Assembly (NCBI GenBank): GCA_018907035.1 | Contig: JACCIC010000179.1 | Coordinates: forward strand, 1,123,326 to 1,187,325 | Length of the DNA: 64,000 nt | Source: Sycobia sp. Sy_11 | Taxonomy: Eukaryota; Arthropoda; Insecta; Hymenoptera; Epichrysomallidae | Direction of reading: 5' to 3' | Part shown: positions 58,577 through 64,000 of the stretch, one piece after another | Numbering within the stretch: the stretch's first letter is position 1 | Layout of the letters: each line of letters starts with the position of its first letter | Notes under the pieces: generated by a model | What the model was told of the DNA's origin: nothing | The model's input: the letters and a program-made list of their open reading frames with translations, nothing else | Database searches by the model: none | Translations under genes and position numbers: made by a program

Positions 58577-60537
58577 TACATTAATGTATGTATAGATATA
58601 TATATATATATATATATATATATCATATATATATATAGATATATATCATATAGTATCATACATGTCTAATTCTCGATCGGAGCGTATTCTGTGATATATT
58701 TTTTGCGGGAGTAATTCTGCCTTTTCCGCGATCTAATGTGTTCGACACAACCTTACGAGCATAATATCACCCACCGGATTATGGATTTGTAACACGCTTT
58801 CACCGAAAAGAAGTTTTATTTCCAAATATTAAAGAATCATATTTGAATATGATTTATATATATATAAATATAAATGTCTCTTTCTGAAAAATTTAGAGCT
58901 GAATAGAAAGACTGAATTTTTTTTTACGGCGTTATTTAACTTTGACTTAAAAATATCACGGATCGAGACGAGCTCTCGTTGATCTCAGCCCGCTGCCTCA
59001 AACAGTGCGCAATCCGCGAACAAACTTCGGCCGGACCGCGGCATGACATTGTTCGCCGAATTTTCAGCCGAATTCCCAGCATCTGTCGCACTACGATGGA
59101 TTAATCGAGAAGGGACGACAGAAGCGATTCAATCATACTTCGGCGAAGAATGTCTAAATTGTCTGATTATCCTCGAACGTATCAGCGGACTCGAAGAGTT
59201 TTTCAATTTTTTCTTCTCTTTTTTCTTCCTTTCCTCCTCCCCTCTTTCAGCCTCCGATCCACAAACATAATGTGTTTAACGCGCAATTAAACAAAAAAAA
59301 AAAAAACCAAACGAAATTCGCACTGCTGGACCGACGCGTGAAAGACGTCCCCTTTTATACGCATGAACGAGTCATTGCGATATTTAGATTTCTCGCGCGT
59401 GCACATTAATATATATATCTAACATATTCGTGCAAATGCGCAGACTTACAATGACGATATGGCGTTACTCTGGCATTGCTCTTCGATCTCGAATCCGCCC
59501 TACCACAGTTTATTATTACCGAGTGCCCGCCATGAGAACGTGGTTCGGTGGGGCGACGTTGCGCCAACGGTCCGTCGGTGCGCCGTGCGCATGCGCCTAC
59601 GATAATACATATACGTCCGTACGTGGCACGGCACAAGCGCGACTCGACGGCGGATAAACGTTCTTTTCTGAAGCACCGCGTGTCTAAGTTCATCGTCATC
59701 TACAGCGGCTCGGACGGTGGGGGGGGGATGTCGTGATTTTTTTTTTTCTTTCACCGATTCGCACGCGTTACTTCTGCGCGGATTTCACTGTTTTATATCG
59801 GCGATACTTATTTATGCTCAGGAAACTCCTTAACGTCGTATACATCCGCTATCTTGTCCAGCCGATCTCGCTTCACCGGCCTCGTACCCGTGTCTATTGC
59901 AACGCTACGTACACAATAATATTCGGCAGGGCCGATTTCGCGAATTCGCGGAACAATCGCCGTGCCACGCGCATTTCCGCGGATAAATCGGACCCGAACA
60001 CCGAGGCTAATTACGTAGGTATCTATAGGCTAGCATTAAACCGTGCATCAAGGTTGTGGAACGGACACCGGAACCAAAAAAAAATAAATAAATAAATAAA
60101 TAAAGAAGATTTCGAGAAAAGAAGAAGCAAAAAAAAGGAATCTCGGTCGCGCGTAAAGAGACTTTAAAAATAGAGCTAATGTGTCGAGAGAGAGAGAGAG
60201 AGAGAGAGAGAAGACTTGTTTCTGTACTATTACACATGAGTATATATATGTTATATTACGCCGTTCTTTATCTGGTGCGCGTGCGGCTGCTTCTATAGGA
60301 ACGATGCTCATGGCTATAATCGTGGCGTCAATTTGTATGTATGTATATGTATATATATATAGAACGAACGTTTTGTATAGGTACAATAACTCGAGAAAAT
60401 CGCGATGACCCGCGTTCTGTCGGCAACATATATATCCCCCGTATTATATTCAACGTTATCCCGAGATAAATTTAAACGCCCCAAGGAATCGCTGTACCCA
60501 TGTTGTGCGTGCAAGAGAGAGAAAGAGAGAAAGTGAC

Positions 60538-60592
<55 letters not shown>

Positions 60593-63500
60593 CGCAGCTG
60601 TTCGGGTTATGCTCGCCATGTCGAGGATAGTATTAGTGTACATATATGTGTCGTATATAGCAAAAGGGGTTCGGATGATTTTCTACTTTTGGTGTCGTCT
60701 AACGAGGGGATCTTCGAGGCGAGAATAACGAACGGAAAATAAAGGACGAGGACTAGAGACGGGGCGAAACACCCGAACGAAGCGAATGCCGGTGTACGGT
60801 CGCGAATTTCCACACGTAGTTACATATGTTTACGTATTTATTGTGAAGGACTATTGTTCGAATTATCGGAAATTATACGTTAAAAATCATAGGAACACGC
60901 GTTATTTTATTCGCTTACGTAGTGCTCTTTGATACGTCCAGTGCGCCGTTTGGATGGCGAGATAAGTCTTTTGAAGCATTGAAAACACGACCACGTTCCT
61001 AACCAAATTATCGCATCGAATCTTATTCGTTAATATACGTATAATATATATATACATACACTTCCATGCGATTAGTCGACTGCATGAAGTAAATATGCGC
61101 AAAAACTATTTTTCGCCAGATTTTTCGCTCATATATAGACAGTGATTCACGAATATAATTTTACGCCCGTCCCGTGTGCACACGCTGAAACATCGAGAGG
61201 TACACGTTCGATTTCTCAATATTTAAACTCCGATCCCTAATATACGCGCGCGCGCGCAGCGCCAGAGGACGTTTTTCCCGAGCTCGCGAATTGCTACACA
61301 TACGTACATAAGAATAACATTGTAAATGAGAATTTTATCGTTCCCGAACAGCGACACGTACTGTTCTATATATAAAAACCGATATATCTATATAAAATCC
61401 GGTGCGGAAGAGCGCGAAAGTTTTTTTCCGGAAGGGGGGAGGGGGGCAAGACGCGAGCAAGAGTTCAAATCTTTTTCACGGGCAATGCGTACGGATCAAT
61501 ATATGGAGCAGTCATGTGAGCCGTATACATATACAGAAGCACGCGAGTTTTCATTCGAAAATAAATTTTCCAAAGAACTCGCTCGTAGAACTGTGTATTT
61601 TAAGGAGAATAGAATGAGAAATACGTATGCATATTTTTATATGCAAACGGTATGAATAATTTCTTATATTATATATGTGTTATAGAGATATATATATATA
61701 TATATATATTATCTAATATATAATGCTATCTTATACGATATTATCGCTTGAGATAATCCAATATACACGCAAGGAGAAATGAAACAGAACGGAATCGTCG
61801 AAATCTAAGAGGACCCGGTATCGTCCGTGCAATCAGTATTCTTTCGTAAAAACTTTTCTTCATTGTTTATCTTTTTAGATTTAAATTCGCGACGTTTCTT
61901 CAAAATAGATACGTCACTGAGCGCAGCAGTGACTTGATTTCTGCGCTTATATATATATATATTTATATAGAGACACACACACGCCACGAACTATTTATAA
62001 GTTAGAGCGCGTTCAGGGGGGGGGGGAGGTGAGAAAGCGCGCAAACCGCAAGACGACACGCGCGATACTCGCCGGGATTTTCGGACTGGCGCGGGGTAAG
62101 AGACCTCGGTACAGCGGGGGGGGAGGGGGGGGGGGGTAGGGCGAGCGAAATATCGCAGAGATCTCGGCGTCTCGCACGCGCGCGTCCGGTAAATACGGGA
62201 ATGCAGGCTGACTGCGAATCGGCGAGGAGGATCAGAAATACGGGATTGGAATAGATGAGCCAGCCGGTGCGCGTGGGTTTTGTGCGCGTGTGCGTGCGTA
62301 TGTGTGTGCGCTAATGTGTACAGAGAGAACTGTTTTCGAAAATTACTATACATTTACGATATATAAGGTGGCATAAACTTGAATTATGAGAAAATTTATT
62401 ATAAGCATACTAATTTTTAATAGAATATTCATTAAAAATTACTGTAAGTATATATATAATAATATTATATTATATATTAAAATCTCTCAAGAGTTCCGTT
62501 GTTGCACTTTTATAGTACAAAGTTTAATAAATTGATGAGAAATTTTTCTCTCGGCCTGTGCATTATCCCGATGCATCGTATATGTGTAGACGCTTGCATG
62601 TCTATATTCAACGGTTCAAAGGGGGCAGAATTGGAGAATGCGTTTCGCCGATACGAACGAGGGGAATCGTAGGTGCGATATACTTCGGCGATTTTCGGAG
62701 CGGAATCTAAGAATCCAAGGGAACCGCTGTCGATGCTCGATTCGGGCAAGTTTACTTAGGTTGCTTTAGAATTTTCTTTTTCCTCCCCCGTTTTCGTTAC
62801 TCCTTTTCATTTTGCACGTATATTTTTAGTATTCAGCAATCGGTTCCAAGCAGAATTCTAAGCCTCTTGACACACACACAAACACACGCGCGCGCTTTTT
62901 TTGGCAAACACGTATGCCAATAAGAAAAACTTGACTGACGTAAACCAGTAGTACATAATCCGACACAAAGTTTTCGCCAATATACATATATATATATATA
63001 ATTAAAATATTATATATATTATATATCCCTCTCTCTCTCTCTCTCTCTCTCTCTCGAGTCACTGTCCGACAGGGTACGCAAAAGAAATTTTCTATTCAAT
63101 ATACATACACAGAGTTTTTAGATCTTGAAAACAAAAACCGTTATTACGGTAAAATGAAAAATTGCCCGACCGAAATCGAGACCGAAATTGTTAATCTTCG
63201 CGATGCGATACGCGAGCAAAGGCAAAAAAAAACAGTGATATTATAGCGCGCTCAGCTCTTTCGAGATCGCATTATATTATATTGCGGAGAAGAGCAAATA
63301 TCTGCGGTACTTTAATAACACTGTCACGGATGGAACCTGGCGACTTACGCTTTTCTATTATATACATATAAAAAAAGAGGGGGAAAAATAAATTTTTCTC
63401 GTTTAAATATCTGCTTGCTAGATTGTTTTGGATATATGGAAATCGAAGAAGAAAAAACGGAGAGCAAACGAGTGGCGTCGTCCGATGTGCATGTATATAT

Positions 63501-64000
63501 GTATGTATCGTTATCTATATTTTTAAAACATTCCCGTCATCCGGCCGGATTTGCGCGTGCTGAAATTTCTCGCATAATCGCAATTAACGAATGCGTAACG
63601 GACTCTCGAACGAGCGAGAAAAGATTGATTTTCTCTTCTGAACCTCCTGAGAGTTGCCTGCCGCTCGGTCAATTTTGAAGAAGAGGAAAAAATTCGTGCG
63701 CAAAGTGGAAATTTTTTTCCTCTTTACAAGCCCCGCGGCAGCGTGCGACTATTTTAGTGCCGCGTCGCGGCATCGAACGTGAGAGGCGCGCACGCGCCCG
63801 TGGAATAATAAAGGAGGCACGCTCGACGTCGCAAAACTTCGTATATATAGTGTAGCTCTTCGACGAGCGTGGCAGAGGGAGAGAGAGAGGGGGAGGGGGG
63901 ACGGAGGAGGAGAATGGCAACGTATGCCGGCGTGTGCACGTTCGCGACGAGAGAGTTAGAGAGGCAAGGCTGGGGAATCGAAAAAATGAGAACAGAAAAA

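Larger units (their letters stand above)
53721..64000. other. Repeat-rich non-coding DNA, probably upstream Rapgap1 intron
   Basis: No exon with conserved protein and valid splice sites was recognised. Contents include a 41-nt poly-T (54373-54413) and CT/GA arrays at 54703-54732, 55663-55696, 57660-57705, 60185-60211, 60550-60590 and 63029-63054. TA arrays lie near 58594-58622 and 61684-61710, and G runs at 56260-56270, 62016-62026 and 62117-62136. A purine-rich block (57850-58560) is bounded by a repeated 22-mer. CpG-rich blocks at 54020-54260, 55430-56060 and 59300-60100 could be regulatory or could hold an unrecognised first exon. Confidence 0.5.

Noticed and set aside
59043..59270. Plus-strand frame beginning MTLFAEFSAEF
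   Set aside because: Its codon use is ordinary but it runs straight into a long pyrimidine tract and has no recognisable homologue, so it is not supported as a gene.

Overview
The window is nuclear DNA from an animal, most likely an insect. Short GC-rich coding exons with canonical GT/AG borders sit in long AT-rich introns full of dinucleotide repeats. The proteins are metazoan signalling and polarity proteins, and no bacterial-style gene clusters are present. The abundance of CpG and the insect-like exon sequences make Hymenoptera a reasonable guess, but nothing seen here proves the order.

Two protein-coding genes are readable, both on the minus strand and arranged head to tail. (1) Rapgap1, a Rap1 GTPase-activating protein of the RAP1GAP/RAP1GAP2 family, occupies roughly 46797 down to 16605 and continues upstream past the first exon found. 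Eight exons can be joined with matching phases: 46797-46459, 31074-30892, 23736-23498, 22450-22172, 21458-21293, 20675-20266, 18703-18000 and 16766-16605, ending in a TGA stop. They encode about 826 residues. These include the complete Rap-GAP catalytic domain with its catalytic asparagine (codon 22296-22294), a serine-rich and homopolymer-rich tail, and a C-terminal coiled coil. (2) dlg5 (Discs large 5), of which only the 5' part is present: exons 9290-9215, 7771-7754 (an 18-nt microexon), 7416-7293 and 2765-2402, preceded by a probable non-coding first exon ending at 11675. The remaining exons lie beyond base 1 of the window.

Layout from low to high coordinate: 1-2401 dlg5 intron; 2402-11675 dlg5 5' exons and introns; about 11.7-12.8 kb a CpG-rich block that is the likely dlg5 promoter; about 12.8-16.1 kb AT-rich intergenic DNA or extended Rapgap1 3' UTR; 16.1-46.8 kb Rapgap1, including a 15.4-kb intron (31075-46458); 46.8-64 kb a further long stretch, probably upstream Rapgap1 intron, with no convincing exon. 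Mobile-element traces are a tRNA-derived SINE (about 16976-17186), a MITE with CACTGA/TCAGTG ends (22563-22808) and a decayed possible relative (about 19190-19428).

Two features deserve caution. A block of 3227 bases (50494-53720) is almost pure C, with only nine substitutions; it is very likely an assembly or sequencing artefact, though it could be an extraordinary repeat. Two Rapgap1 exons also contain single-base length changes in repetitive or homopolymer sequence that break an otherwise conserved frame, again pointing to consensus errors. I found no CRISPR array, operon or novel multi-gene system.
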